Assembly: GCA_013397865.1 (NCBI GenBank)
Contig: VZTI01001288.1
Location: 317,446-381,445, forward strand
Direction: 5' to 3'
DNA length: 64,000 nucleotides
Origin: Struthidea cinerea
Taxonomy: Eukaryota; Chordata; Aves; Passeriformes; Corcoracidae
The notes under the pieces are model-generated. The model ran no database searches. It saw nothing but the letters and a program-made list of their open reading frames with translations, and had not been told where the DNA came from. A program made the position numbers and the translations under genes. This document shows positions 21,150-34,895 of this stretch, piece by piece; position 1 is the first letter of the stretch, and the number at the start of each line of letters is the position of its first letter.

Positions 21150-22829
21150 ATGTACTTTACGTCTATGTGTGTGTCCAAAAACCTGAAACCCTCAGAACCT
21201 TAATGAAGCTTTATTAAAAATTTGGCTGGGTTGAACATAACATTTTGGAAAGTGGTTCTTCATTTCTAACCTAGCACATACAGACTTGTTAAGAATCAGA
21301 ATTTCAGTCCATTTGAAAGAAGTCAAGAGATCTGACTCTGTGTATGTGTGTTCCCAACTTCATCCATTTACAGAAAGTTACGGGCAAAAGTTTATCTGCT
21401 GACAGCTCATTGTGAGAATTCCAGGTAGGAGCTTGCAATATTTACACAAGGTGTTTCATTGTGAGCTCTCAGAATGGGAAAGCATTAAAACTCCAGAAAT
21501 ACACAGAGCGAGTTGCACAAAATTAATTCTCTTGCTTTCATTTCGGTCCTTGCAAGGAATCTTTGCCAGTCCTCTTTCCATTCCAGAGCACAGCAACGCC
21601 CATAAAAGAGCAGAAGAGTGTCTGCTCTGTGCAACATTTCTGCTTGTTTATGACAGGAGGCTGGGGGAGAAAAAGGGTTGAATTTATTGCAGCTGGTGGG
21701 GGAATCTGGTTTTGTCCATTTTACCTGATTGTCACTGAAACCATGCGCACAATATAAGCGTAAAGGAACGTACCTGTAAAGAGTTTCTGCTGTGGAGCTT
21801 TCTGCAGGGTTTTCCTGAAGCCTGACCTTCAGCAATCACGGTTTTGCCTTGTTTTACAGAGATCTAATTGTTCCTAATTTCCTGTCGATAAATGGTACAA
21901 GGTGTGGAGTTGCACTTTTAATGTTAAATTTCAATCATTTGTCTGATTTAATAGACATGAATGGCTCTTTTAAGCCTAAGTGCTTTCAGTTCATGTAGGA
22001 CATATTTATACTGAAAATCTATTTCGAGTGGGTAAAGCCATTATTCAGGAATAGGAAATATTTTCCTACCTGCAGCTGCTGAGCTCTGGGGGAGCTGTGG
22101 GTACAGGCGTGGGATCTTCTGATCTCCAGAAACTGACTCCACAGGATGATTTTTTTTTTTTTCTCCCAGTGCAAATCACCACAGATTCCCACTTGCCACA
22201 GTCAGGTCACAGTCACACGTAGCTCAGCTTTGGGGTAATCCTGGTGGCACAAGGAAAATGCTTCCTCTTGGAACACTGTTGGTCCTTTGGCATCTTTCTC
22301 CTCTTACCCATGATTTCTGGTAAAGACAACAGTATTTAATGGCTGGTTTTCTGTGGAAATCACAGATGTTTCTTGCAGCAATCTGCTTTTTGCCACCAGT
22401 TTCTCTTGCTGTCGCCGATAAGGGCTTCCTTATCTGGGGGTAGGCTGGAAGGAAATTGCTGCATCCAATTTAGGGATTAAATTTTCAGGGATTAGCTCTT
22501 CTACCTCCTCCTGTTGTCTGGAGAGGCAGGTGAGGAAGCTCCATACATTCCTGCTGTGCCCATGGAGCAAAGGAGCTGCAGCTTGGGGTCCCTGAGCCAC
22601 AGAGGGAGCAGCCAAGAACACGTCTGACTCTGGGAAAGGATTGAAAGGCTTGAAGCCTCTCTGAGACCCCCCATCTGCGTGTTTCCATCCCAAATACACA
22701 GCAACATTTCTGCTGGACCTTGTCCTTGCTAGGTGTGTTGCAAGGAGTAGTGTTTTCACCAGTTAATGCTTCAAAGAGGCAACAAATCCCATGGAAAATT
22801 GCTTTTGAGCTCCGATGATGCAATTAAGG
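21150..22829. other. Unique non-coding stretch
   Basis: No gene or repeat family is recognised. A T-run ending TTCTCCCAG at about 22147-22170 resembles a splice acceptor but stands alone. Confidence 0.55.
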
Positions 22830-23110
22830 ATTGGCAAAATTGTTTGAACAGGATGGAGGAGAAATTATAAGAGAATTATTAATGACTTCTGATAAACCAG
22901 CTCAGGCAAAGCAGTCTGTGTACAGGCAGTGAGTACTCGACTTTGTTGTAGACATGAGTAACGTTTCAGTAAATTACAATTTACTGAAATTTGTAAGTCA
23001 GCAGTCATTATCCTGTAGTGATTAATCCACAGATTAATTTAGGCTTATGTTGCTAAATACTATTTAGGAACAGATTTAAAAAAAAAAAAAATGACTCACC
23101 ACATAATTTC
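22830..23110. promoter_or_regulatory. AT-rich possible regulatory element with a 26-bp palindrome
   Basis: The central feature is a perfect inverted repeat with 12-base arms, TTTCAGTAAATT at 22964-22975 and AATTTACTGAAA at 22978-22989, separated by AC. About 30 bases on are TGATTAATCC and AGATTAATTT, homeodomain-type cores. The block is repeat-free. This is typical content for a distal developmental enhancer, but conservation is untested. Confidence 0.35.
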
Positions 23111-26100
23111 GCCGCCAATACAGATCCGGAGTAATTATTCCAGTTACTATGTCCTTGTGTTTGGTATTTTTCATTGAGTTTTACACACTGTTATGAAAGG
23201 AAGTTAAATTTTTTCTGAGTATTTTCTCCCTTTCTAAAGCACTCAGTTGCACCCAAAAATCTATTTGTTGCTGAATATATGGAGCAATTCTTTTATTTGA
23301 TGTGTATGATATTGCTTTTTGAGTACTGAATCTCTGAGAAGTGACTGCTTTTGCTATGAAAAAAGATGTGTATTGGAACTTTTCCTTAGCATAGAGTGTG
23401 CTTTAACATAATTCAACTCATAGCTATCCCCTCCTGCACAGATAACATTTCATACTCGAATTTTGCTCTTTGAGCTTTCCAGCCTTTCAATTCCAGCTCT
23501 GGATCCAGATCAGGTTTCCTCACTTAAATAGCTCCCCTGTCTGTTTTGTATAACTCCCAATGGTTTACAGGGTATCTTTGTTTCAAAATCTGTTTCTCTG
23601 CTCTGCTGGGACCACATATGTCTCTGTTGTGTTTAACTATCCCCTGCAACCTGTTAATACAGCATAATGGGTTTGCAAAGATAAAAACCCTACCAACAAA
23701 ATAATACTTCTTTCATTACAAAATGGAGGCTGGGAAAAAGAAAAAAAAAAGAAGACGAAAAAGTAGAGTCTTGAAATGAAAAATATTTGAAGAGAAGAAA
23801 TATCTAGGTCACAGCTTTTCTCAATTTTTGTAATTTAATGCAGCCTGGAATAATTGCTGCATGCATTCCTTTGAAATCAAGTCCTATAATGCCCTTATTG
23901 CTCAATCTCTATTTTCAGATGTTGCTGGTAACACACACAACGTTCTCTTTTCCAAATAACTGCATTGTAAAAATGCTAAAAAAGTACGTTGAATGAGAGT
24001 TTATCCAAATATTGAAAAGAAATGTAGCCATCCACATCGGCCTGATAGTTGGTGGGTTCTTCACGGGAAATTGACTCCACTTCTGAAGATGCCGTGGCCA
24101 CAAAGTCCCAAACTCTGGAGAAATAAATACTTTACTGAGGGAGAAGTAAAAAGGGGGAAGTGAAAGCCTCCAGTCTCAAGTAATCTTAGGGAAATCTGAG
24201 GAAATTAACTAGTGCATAAATGATGCAGAGGCTTTCTGTGTCTATTCCCTTCGGAAAAAACAGTGGAATCATGCATGAGGTCTTCTTAAAGACTGTGCCC
24301 TTTTCCTCTAATATTTTAAGGTCACTCTAAAGCAATTTAAAAGCACCAGGAGGAGGTAAAAAGGTTAAAGGCTTTGTGTACAGTCCCTGGATGTTACCTG
24401 GCAGTCCCAGCTTTGCATCACAAAAAATGACTGGAAAACCAGTTTTGTGAGGTTTGCATTGCTCAGGAATGCAGGGAGGGGGAGAATCTGGACAGACAAC
24501 AGCAGAAAAACAACTGCACCTTCACTTGTCAGTCTCAGAAAATAAAAGGGGGGCACATAATACCTTTGGGTTGACACAAAATAGGTTTTAATTTCCCTCT
24601 AGCCTCACATTTTTCTACACCCCACTTGGTGTGCCACCAGGTCAGGTGAAAGATGGAAGATAAAGACTGAACAAAAGTATCTCCTTATCTGCTGAGAGAG
24701 AAAATTCTGGCATGTTTTCAGGTCAGGCCTAAGTGTTTGAAAAGCCAGCCTATTACACTGATTGTTTTCCACTCTACAGCAAAAAATGAAGCACTTTAAA
24801 AATCTCAGCATGTTTCATGAAGAATTGTTGACTGTAAGTAGAAGTGGAGCTGACAAGGTGGTGTTAGGCATTCATTGGAATTTCTGGCCACAGGCCCTCC
24901 GAAATTAGTAGACTTAACCTCTCTTCACTTTTGTTGTGTCTGAGGAGAAGCAGCTTTCGAATAGGAAAAGGGGGAAAGCTTCAGTTGCCCTCATGAATAG
25001 TTCCTTACCTTTCCTCTCCACCACTGCACTCCCTCACAGCTCTTCAGCACAGTCAAGACCTGTGCTGGGTTTTAGGTGGGGTTTGGAATTTAGCTCTGGA
25101 CCATCTCTGTGGCTGATCAGCCTGATGTGCTGACCTCGGAGTTTGACATCATCTGAAAACAAGTCAGGAGCATCCATCCCCCTGTTACTCATTGCCAGAT
25201 TTCTTGTCTTAACAATGGTGACCAGACAGTTTTTCTATGGATAATTCCCACCTGCCCAGCTAAGTTGCTATGGCATTTTTAACAGCAGAAAGTATTGGCC
25301 TTTTTTTCTTTTCCCCATTTTCTATCATTGATTTCATGCAGAGATCTGACTGGCCCTGCGAAAGAAAACTTAAATCAGAGAAACTTTAATGGAGGTTTTT
25401 CCTGTCAATTCAAGTCTCTTTTTACTCTTGCAGGATGAGGAGTTAACCAGTTGAGCTCAATAATTACTGACACAACAACCAAGCTGGTTTAAGTGGCTTT
25501 TTGGCCAGATTTTTAATTACACTGCATAGATGGTGCAGATTTTAAAATACTTTTGCCCTGTTCAAATTTAATTATACAGTTTGGGGTTTGTTTTGGGTCG
25601 GTTTTTTGTTTGAGAAGTCATCACTGTGTCCGTATTAACAAAATTGTCTGGATTGCCCTTTCCGAGTTAAGTCTCAGTTTTTATTCTTTATGCTGATGGT
25701 GGTAACTGGATTGCACCGCTGGCTTTTTTTTGGTTGGTTTAGTGGGATCTTTTTTTCCCCTATTCACATGATTAGTCATAATGACCATAAACAGCCCTTT
25801 TGCCATCTGAATCAGTGGAGACACTCTGACGAATGCAGGAGTCCTTATACAGCAGAAGCTGAAATGTCTTTAAGTTTTCTGATGTTGAATGTTTGTCTTT
25901 GAATGAAGATGAACTAACCACTGTGGTAGTGTTCCAGATATGCACAACACACTCTGCTCCTGTCCCCAAAATGTCTCTTCATCAGATACAAACAGCACCA
26001 ATCAAATCACTCATCCACTGAATAATCCTTTTTTCTTTCTTTTCTTGTCTGGAATAATCAAAGAACATCATCTCACTTCTCAGTCGGTACAAAACTTCCA

Positions 26101-29100
26101 TCACAAATAAGTGTTCACCTGCTAATTTTTCTTATCAATACTCAAATACCATCTGAGGTTTCAGTTTTGTTTTTATTAGGCACTAGATTTACGGGAGAGC
26201 GTAATTCAACTTCATTCCATGATCAAAGGAACACTCCTCCACTTAGTGCCAAGTTTCCAATATAAATACTTGTGTTATAAAATATCTTTCCGTTAATTTG
26301 TTGCTTCTATAATTGTTCTTGTCAGTAAATGTGTTCATTACTGGAAAGAGAAACTTAAAAAGAACATAAGACCAGTTCCAGTGCACTCAATAGGGCATTA
26401 AAATGAGTATTCCTGGGAACCTTTTTTGTAGTATTTTCCCAGCAGTACGTCTTCCAATGGACAGCTCTACAGTAAGCTCGGGGAGAGAAGGAACCTGGGT
26501 CATTTTCCATGGAAATCCTTGTTCACTTAGCCCAGAGACTGCAAGACTGGACACTGTTTGGCAAGGCACAATTCAATAACAACATCTTCCCTGCTTGGGA
26601 ATATAACTCAGTTGCTTGGTTTATCTGAGAAACCTTGTCTGAGTTTGTAATCACAGAAATCAGCAGCTGGTTAAGAGGAGGATTTGAAACAACTTTGTTT
26701 GAAAACGTGGCCCTTTTCAAACAGCAAAGCTCATCTATCTGTATTCTTTGGGTAACCTGAGATGAGTGATTATTTGAGAACCTAAATGTACCTCCATTCT
26801 TGGTGGCAAGACTTGTATTTTCATATCCATTCCTCAGATGAAAAAGGAACATGAGACAAATTGCAAAGAAGGGCTCTGTCCCTCTGTGTTTTCAGAGGAA
26901 AGTCAACAGCACAAGGAGAGCTCAGGCATTTTATTGGAGGGACCACATCTTAGCTGCTAGACCATGGTATCCCTTCACCTGCCCGGTACAGAAGAGTCCC
27001 TTCTCTCCTCTCATCATCACCTGATGTTCACCAGTCACCTTCAGCAAATGTTCTGATAGGACATGCAATTTAACTTTGTTCCATGCTGAAACAAAGACAT
27101 TGGAATCAGGAAATCATCACCAGTTGGGCCTCCAAGAAGCAATTAAATAGAACCTTACAACTGGATTAGAAAGCCATGATTCCTCCTTAAATTTCTCTGG
27201 TTTAGACCCATTTGGAGTGAAAGGCATTGAAGAACTGCAGCAGTAGAACAAAGGAACTTACAGCAGGCAAAATGACATCTGAGACAACGGAGAAGCTTCA
27301 TCCTACTTTGGTGTCATAAATTGAAGGTTTTGTTCTAGATTCATGCATTACATCAGTTTAGCAGTCAGGGAACAATACATCTTCTGTCACCTGTGTAATC
27401 ACACACACAAGTTATGGCTGCACACGAAAAAGAGCAGGACTTACTGCTTCATCATATTTTATTCCTATTAAATCTCAGACTTTGTTCTTTTTGCCGTATT
27501 TTATGCTATCACCTCAGTCATCAGGAAGAGATGCCACTCTGCCCTTGTATCATTTTTTGTGATTTAAAAAAGGGGGAACAATTTCTTCCAGCAAAATTTG
27601 GAGTGATGAAGCAGAAAACTTTTTCCAGCACGCAGCCTTTCCCTTGACCTCAGTGTGTCTCACCTGACCCAATGTGTGCTGATGTCAAAATCTGAGCTGA
27701 CAATACAGGAGCCTAAAGGACCTCAACCACTTCCTCTGCAGTAGCCACCACACCTTAAATTCACCTGTTTCTCCCCATTGATTCGAGAGGGACACCACGA
27801 ACCTCTCACCATGGGCAGTTCTTCGTTGTGCATTGTTAAGGAGCAGGGAAGTGGATCCATTGACAAAGATCTCATTCATCACATCTGCCAGCTTTACCTG
27901 TGTTTCCTTTATGTGTTTATTTTTCTGGCTGATAGTGGGTTAAAGGGAAAGCTGCACACTGCTAGAGCTGCAGGTTAGTGCTCTGAGGTTTGGAAGGATT
28001 TTGCTTTCTCTTCGGGTCATTCTGTAGAAATAACATCATTGTTTGCTGGAAAACAAAGCAAAACATCTGTTTTCCTCCTCACACCAGTAACTCCATTTAT
28101 CAAACCCTGCTAATGCTACTGAAGCAGGAGACCATCAAAACACGAGAACCACTGTGATGTCTGAGGGGAATTCACAACTTTGCTGTACCTGGGAAGAACA
28201 TGAGTCACAGAGAATTTGGCAAGTACAGAGATGCTGGGGAATGCGTCTTGCAAAAGGCAGCACAGGGATGTCAAAGGGAGCAGATGGATTGCGTTGAGCT
28301 TTGCAGGCTGGAGGATGTTCTGTTGCCTCCCAGAGCAGAGCGGTTGCTCTGGAGTATGTCTCACATCACACTTTCTGCTGATGGAGTAGTCACTGTGCAG
28401 GAAGCAGCTGAACCCTTTCCAGCTCTTTCCAGCAGCCAAGGGTGAGCATCCTGATGGCGTCACGCTTAGAGATGGTGTGTGTGAGGACAGGCAGTGACAA
28501 GTGAAGGTGTTTCACAAACACCCAAGGAAGTGTCAGATGAACAGTAGCAGTGAGGGGGCAACGCAAGGACAGAGATCCGATGGAAGTGTAGGAGGTCCAT
28601 CAATATTTTTTTTTAGCGAGGGAATTACTATTTTTTATTGCACATTTCTGAGAGAGAGGGAACTGCGTGGGACCTTTTGCAAAGCAGGCGCCAACTGCTC
28701 CATGGGGAGTAGCAAAGCAGCCTGGAGGTGTTTTAGTTAAGACTTGGGTGCAGTGCATTGACTCTGGCATTCTTTGCCATTAATCCCAAGGTGATGGGCT
28801 CAGGCCCTTCCCAGCGTGGTGCTGCTGGGTTCACTGGGCCATCACTCTGCTGCACACACAAAGGTTTTTAGATATTCAGGACCTGACAGAAAAATTTCAC
28901 CTCATCCTCTTGCTTGAGAGAGAAATGTTGTGCCCCCAAAATCACGTGGGAAGATGGCAACCAGATTTTCAAGTCTCAACATATTCTGTTTACAATCTGT
29001 GACCAAACTCTGCGGCCGAATCACAACCCCTGATTAGAGGGGAAGGGCTGAGAGGATGAAGTGCCGTGTGCTGTGTGGACGAGCTGGAACCACTGTGCTG

Positions 29101-29111
29101 TGCCTCAGCTA
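23111..29111. other. Long AT-rich unique stretch
   Basis: Six kilobases without a recognisable repeat or exon. Open frames are all short, none reaching 120 codons. Short A-runs occur near 23738-23750. Such repeat-poor, AT-rich stretches are common in gene deserts that hold distal enhancers, but I cannot point to a specific site here. Confidence 0.6.
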
Positions 29112-29180
29112 ATTGGCACAGGACTCGCTAACGTGGGTCCTTTCGTACATAAAAGCTTGTAGCTGTGTGAGTCTTTCCAC
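29112..29180 (+). promoter_or_regulatory. Candidate CCAAT/TATA-like promoter
   Basis: An inverted CCAAT core (ATTGG, 29112-29116) precedes a TATA variant CATAAAA at 29148-29154. An initiator-like CCACTC has its A at 29179, 31 bases from the TATA start. The spacings are textbook for a TATA promoter. No exon or open frame follows that I can support, so this may be chance or drive a non-coding transcript. Confidence 0.25.
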
Positions 29181-29209
29181 TCGCTCCCAGTTCGGCTGAT
29201 GAAAACGCA

Positions 29210-32200
29210 CAGATGTGAGGGTAAAAGGTTGTGTGAGACTCAGGACGTCGCCAGCTCCTCTAAATAGCCTCCTTGGGCTGCTCAAACGTCATTTTAATAA
29301 GAGTAGTAGCTGTACTAATTTATTGTAAATTGAAAAGGAGAGGTAAAGAGAAGGAAAGCTGTGCCAGGATCCTCCAGGAAGACACAAAAAAAAAAAAATC
29401 GAGGGGAGCCTCTTCTTCTTTTCCAAGCTGAAAAGCCCCTCTGGGGAAGGTGAGGGCTGTGCATTTCTGCCATCCCACCCTGCCCTCTCCATAACAATTT
29501 GCACAGGGAGAATTTCCTCAAGCAGCTGGGCTCACTCTTCCCACACACCATCCCCCTTGGATGCATTGCATGGGCATTTGAACAACTACCCAACCATAAA
29601 ATAAGCATAAATGTTTTCTCAGGGAGAAGATGAGGACTGTGTTTTCAATCCGTTCCAAGATTTCCCTAAAATAAAGGCTCCGTGTCCATGGACAATAATT
29701 GCATTAGCACACCAGGAAGTTAAAATAAAAAAAGGAGCTAAAAAGGGACTGTGTTGGTCACATGCTGCTGGGTTTGTCCCTTTCTGGACACACTTGATTG
29801 GACTTTTTACTGGTTTGTGGACAACCCGAATCTAACAGAGAAGGACTGAAGTACTGACATATGGTTAAGACAGTAAAACATCCAAAACCCTTTCCAAGCA
29901 CTAGCTGACTGTAATCCAAAACTCCATTAAAATACTCACTGAAATAATGTGGAAAAAGAGGAGGGATTTTTTAAATTATTTTTGCCATTTATGTGGGGTT
30001 TTGTGTGTCTTAGTGTCTTCGTGACTCTTGGTTCAAATTCCTCAAGTTCACACACCTCACACAAAGTGCTGCGTTTGACTTGGTGCCACTACTGAGGTCC
30101 CATTTAGGGGAGTTTAATCTCATGGACCCTAAAATCTAACACCTCCAAATTAACACCAATTGTGGTTAGCTTCTTCTTGTGCACTCTCTAGATATTCATT
30201 TCTGGCTGTGTGTAACTGCTGACAGGAAGAACGTGCTGGAAAGATTTAACTCGAACCGCACACGAGCAGATGATGTTCCAGAATATTGGTGCTTTAGCAG
30301 GGGTCTGGGTGCTGGAGTGGAGACAACTTGGAGAAATGTTTCTGGTGTTTTTATTCCTCAAATGCGGTCCCCTGATCATGGTGGTTGCTTCATCAAAAGC
30401 CTGCCCTGCTTAGAAAATCCTGTTCTAACAGCTTGAAAATGTCCAGAGGGCTCATTCTTTCTCCTAAGCACCTTGATGGGGAGGGTACAGAATATTCCAG
30501 CCTGGGCTGTGATGCCTTGACGGAAAAGTACGAGGCATCTGGGACGCAGCTTGGGTCAGGGACCTCCAAGAAATCCTGCTTTGGCAAGCTGGTGTTCAAT
30601 GCACACCACTATTTTATTTCAATAAGGTTCCATACCATTTTCCCTTTATTTTTCCAAAATGCACTGCTTGGACAACAGCAGGAAGAACAACAAGAGAAGC
30701 AGGTGATCCTGCTGAGCCTCAAGTGCTGGATTTCTTTGCAGTCAAGGTGGGCTATGAATGTCCACTGCTGTCACACACGGCTCCACACCTGAAAGATGAG
30801 GAGACGTGGCTGCATCTGTGACTGATTTGTGAGTGCCCCAAAAAGGAAATTGAATTGCAGAAAGGTTTTGCACTCTGGCTGTGTTTTTGTTTCAAGCTGG
30901 TGAGATTTTGCTGGAGAGTCACTACCCAGTGCTGAATGTGTGGTTTCAATATTTTGACATCACTAGTTAAGGAAACACTGAAAAATTGTTTTGTGTTATC
31001 CTATTAATCCTAAAACGGGACATTTATCTGGAAAACAACACCACATCCATCTTCTCATTACTGGAAATTTACTGGAGTTTCGTCTGGGAAGAAAATTTGC
31101 TAAAATATTCTTTTGAGATGATAAATTAGTCAGGTAACTTCCAGATAGTTTCACCTGCAAACCAGGGAGGAAATGGAATAACTTTCATATATTGCATCTG
31201 CCTTGTTTAAATAGATTTTTTTTTTCTGTTCTTTTTTGAGATTTTTTCTCCCCCCCTGAACAAACAACCCCAACTCTTTTCCAAATGCCAAGAAAATAAC
31301 AATCCGAATGTGAAAATGAAAGAGAATCATTAATTTGCAGTCATACAGAGCAGATTAGTCAATCTGAAATGAACTTTTTTCCATTATTTGTCTGGTTTGG
31401 CAGCCAAATTAAAAAAAAAAAAAAAGAAAAGAAAAAAGTCCATTCTTTGCACAGCTCTAAATATTGTGTTTCAAAAATAGTCCAAAGGGATACATTCACA
31501 CAGAAACTGATTCTCTTTCATTTTTTAAGTCATCCAGTAGAGCAGGGGAAAAAAGGGAACAGAAGCTCCTCCAAGTCTCCTTCTGCTGCTCCTCTTAAAA
31601 CAAGGAAAACACATTTCTGACCACATTACATGTTTTAGTTGGACACCACGAAATACAAGGCTCCTGCTGAAATGCAAGACGCCAGCCGACCCAAGTTAAA
31701 ATTTGGGCATCCAGCCATGGTTATTTGCAAAATAAAATTAATCTGAGAGTTGTCATAAACAAAAATGCAGTGGTAAACGGGAGCATCCTCCTGGCTGTAA
31801 ACACCCTCCCACTGTGATCCCTGCCTCATTTATCCTAAGATTTACTCTCCCTTTGTGGCACAGACAGAATTTAGGTGCTTGAGGACTTTGGCTTGGAATG
31901 CAGGGTTGTCCTGCCTTCCCTTCCTTCATCTTCCCTGCCGTGTTTTCGTTTGGGCAGCACTTGAAGGCAACATCTTGGTTTTCATGGAGTGCACCGGGAT
32001 CCATGCCTGGGTAGAAGGAGGACAAATAAAGGCCCTGCTATTGGAAAGGAGCAATGATTTCTATGAGGGCTTTCCTGTAGCTCTTTCATCTTCCCCTCAT
32101 TGGGAGGGTCTTGATCCTTCTCACCTCTGATGGTCTTTCCCGGTGTGGCATTCCATGTCAGCAAACCTGGCCTCCTTCCCCCACGCATGCACTTAAAAAT

Positions 32201-32890
32201 AAAGCTGCGGGGAAGAGTGCGTCCCTGATGTCTCTTAATGATTTTTTTTTAGACCTTTTACTAAATGTTGTGTTTTAATTCTTTGGTTTCTACTTTCTGG
32301 GGTTGTGTTCCAGTTCATTTGGATGTGTGAATTCAGAATTTTATGTATTCCTCACTCTTTTGCCTCATGGGGACCTTGCTGCCAAGCCATTGGTGGATTC
32401 TGAGTGCTGTGAAGTACCTAAGTGCCTTCACACTCTCTGGTTAAAGCATGTGGCAGGGGGTTAACTTGCCAGATTCCCATATCTACCAACAATTTGACTG
32501 GCAGAACACCTGGGAGTGTACCAGGAGTGCAGGAACAGAGATTTTTCTGCTTCTCCCATCCCAAATCTCCATCCGCTATGAGATCTGTGGAACACGTCCA
32601 TGTATCTGGGCAGAAAAAAATCCATATTCAAAAAAAAGCAGCAAATATTTGTATTTCTTTCCATGCCCAAGAGCTGGGCATTCCTGAGCCCTACCCCTAA
32701 GAATGGTTTAGACAACAGCAAGGTCTTTGGGCCACCAAAACTCCCTGAGTTATGAGCTCCTTTTAAATCAGCTTCTAAGATTGAGAGGATCTAAGAGACT
32801 AAAGCAGCACCACACAAGATTTCCTGGATGTCTCCATACCAGCCAGCTTGACTAAAACTGGCCCAGCTCCTTCCCAGGCACTGGTCCCTG
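29210..32890. other. Unique non-coding stretch
   Basis: No repeat family is recognised. A-runs at about 29387-29398 and 31409-31423 lack an identifiable retrocopy in front. A short AAAAATAAAGCTGCGG segment near 32196-32211 recalls an LTR poly(A) region, but no terminal repeats could be paired with it. Confidence 0.55.
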
Positions 32891-33556
32891 ATGTGTGTGA
32901 ACTGCACCACCCCAAACCCCCTCAAAACTGGTCTTGCAAAAACCTTCCCGGGTCTGAACTCGCCCACGGTTCCAGCAGTGGTTTTTGCTGTAACCAGAGA
33001 GGCTTTCAAACTTTTTTTGGCTGAAACAGCTCGCCAGAATTCTGGGCTTAGCACTTCTTGTTTTCCCTCCCCACTCCTTTCTCTCCCTGTTTGGCTGGTG
33101 GGAAGAGGAATGCCTCCCTGGAACCGGAGCTGGGGGTGGTGTGGGCCGTTTCTTCCATGTGAAGCTATGAAGTCCTGCTTCCCTCCGCACACCAGGAATC
33201 AAAGAGCCGGAAAGGCTCCTCTGGTTCGAGGAGCCAAGTGCCTTTCCCAACCAGCTCTTGGCCCCAAAAACTTCCCTTTGGAGCTTCTCAGTTCCTGTGC
33301 TTATTCTGGCCTCCTCCCCTGCTGCTGCTGCTGCTTCCAAGCTGCGGGCACGCTCCAGGCACTCTTCCCAGTGCCACGTCCACCAGGAACTTATCCCCCT
33401 GTCCGTGATGGGATGGATTTCAGGGTCCTGCCAAAGAAGGTCAGCTCAGACCAACCCTTCCTTGGTGCTGAGGTAACCATTTTCTACCACGGGGAGATTT
33501 ACCCTTTGGCAATGGATGCCAGCAAGGAAAACCAACCGTGCAGGATTTCGGGATGA
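32891..33556 (+). other. Longest open frame, 221 codons, coding status doubtful
   Basis: This is the longest uninterrupted frame in the window. Its product is Pro-, Cys- and Ser-rich, includes a five-Cys run produced by a short CTG repeat near 33320-33335, and shows no domain, signal peptide or membrane segment I recognise. An antisense frame of 162 codons overlaps it at 32852-33340. GC-rich sequence lowers stop density and could produce both. I would not call it a gene without transcript or conservation support. Confidence 0.12.
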
Positions 33557-34895
33557 GCGGGTCCTGGTGGGCTCCACCTCCTGGTGCCAGCTCCTGGGTT
33601 GGCAGCCAGGATGGAGGATTGGTATTGAAGGGTCAGACGTGGCATATAAGGCACCAAAGCAGTCACAGCACTGAGATTTAAGTAGGACCCGTTTTGTTGT
33701 GATGGGTGAACCATGGGAGTTTCGCTTGGAGCTTCCTCTCTGGAGAAAACATATCCAACATAATTCTATGTATATATGGCTGCTTTAATAAATATACTTA
33801 TATGTGCTGTAAAAATAGAATATTTTCCTGGCCCTCAGGGTACGGGTTTGTCTGCAAGCATTGCTGTGACACGAAATTTCAGAATCCTTTGCTTCCGTGG
33901 AAAAGAACAGATTGGAAGTATTTGATTTAAAAGAAAAAAAAAAAGAAAAACAGTCACTGGAGTTGTCTGCAGTACAAAACTTTGCAACTGTTATTATTCA
34001 CATCATCAACAAACAGTCTAAAAGAAGTGGTGTGCAGGGGTGTGGGAAAAGAGCTTTGTGGTTTTCTGTTTCAACTCTGCCTGTGAATCACTTTGCAGTC
34101 TTGGGCAAGTGGCTTAACCTTGTGGGGGCTCGATGTGTGCAGCTCTGCAGTGGCTAAGCAGCATTCAGGGGACCTCATTTAAGGGGGTCTTTGAAATAGC
34201 CACGAGACATGAGAAGATGTAGAGTCCCTGAAGAAAGATGGCATGTAAATGTAATATAGTATTATCGTGGCTTTACCCCCCCAGAAACCCAGATGTCTCA
34301 GATGAAAAGGGTGTTCTTGCTACGTACGTATGGATTTTAGTTCCTTGGAGACAAACAAAGCAGCATCTTCCAGACAGGGACCAAGTTCCTGACATCCTCA
34401 TCAGGCAGACTCCCACCTAAGCCAAGGAGGGTTTTGCCTGAGCTAGAAATTGGCTCTTTGTGAATTATCCAACACAATCCATTGACTCTTTAACCCATAA
34501 ACTGTCAAACTCAATTATTTCCAGCTAAGCAGATAGCTGAAAAGAAATAATCTGTAAGATAAGGTGCTCTGGCTTTAGTTTTAAGTCAAATTCAAGTTTG
34601 CTCAACATGAATGTTACAGTTACATAAATAACAAGAGAAAAAATCACCCCCAAATCCAAAAATCGTTTTTCTGCAAAAACATAGAGGATCAATTTCTCTA
34701 GTTTAGAATTACCAAACCTGGCAGTATTTCACATTTGAAATATAATGATGTCATCTGGTTGGCCTCGTCCCATCGCAAACAGTAAATCTTAAAATCTGGA
34801 GAGATCTTTTATTTGGTTATTCATATTGTACTGCATCAAGGGGTTACAACACATGTGCCTGGGCTTATTAAAATCATCTGGTAGAGCAGAAGTTA
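33557..34895. other. AT-rich unique sequence
   Basis: No gene or repeat is recognised. On the minus strand AATAAA at 34808-34813 lies about 85 bases beyond the stop of the open frame that follows. Confidence 0.5.

Noticed and set aside
32180..32220. Possible second LTR end (AAAAATAAAGCTGCGG)
   Set aside because: No matching terminal inverted repeat or target duplication could be found around it.
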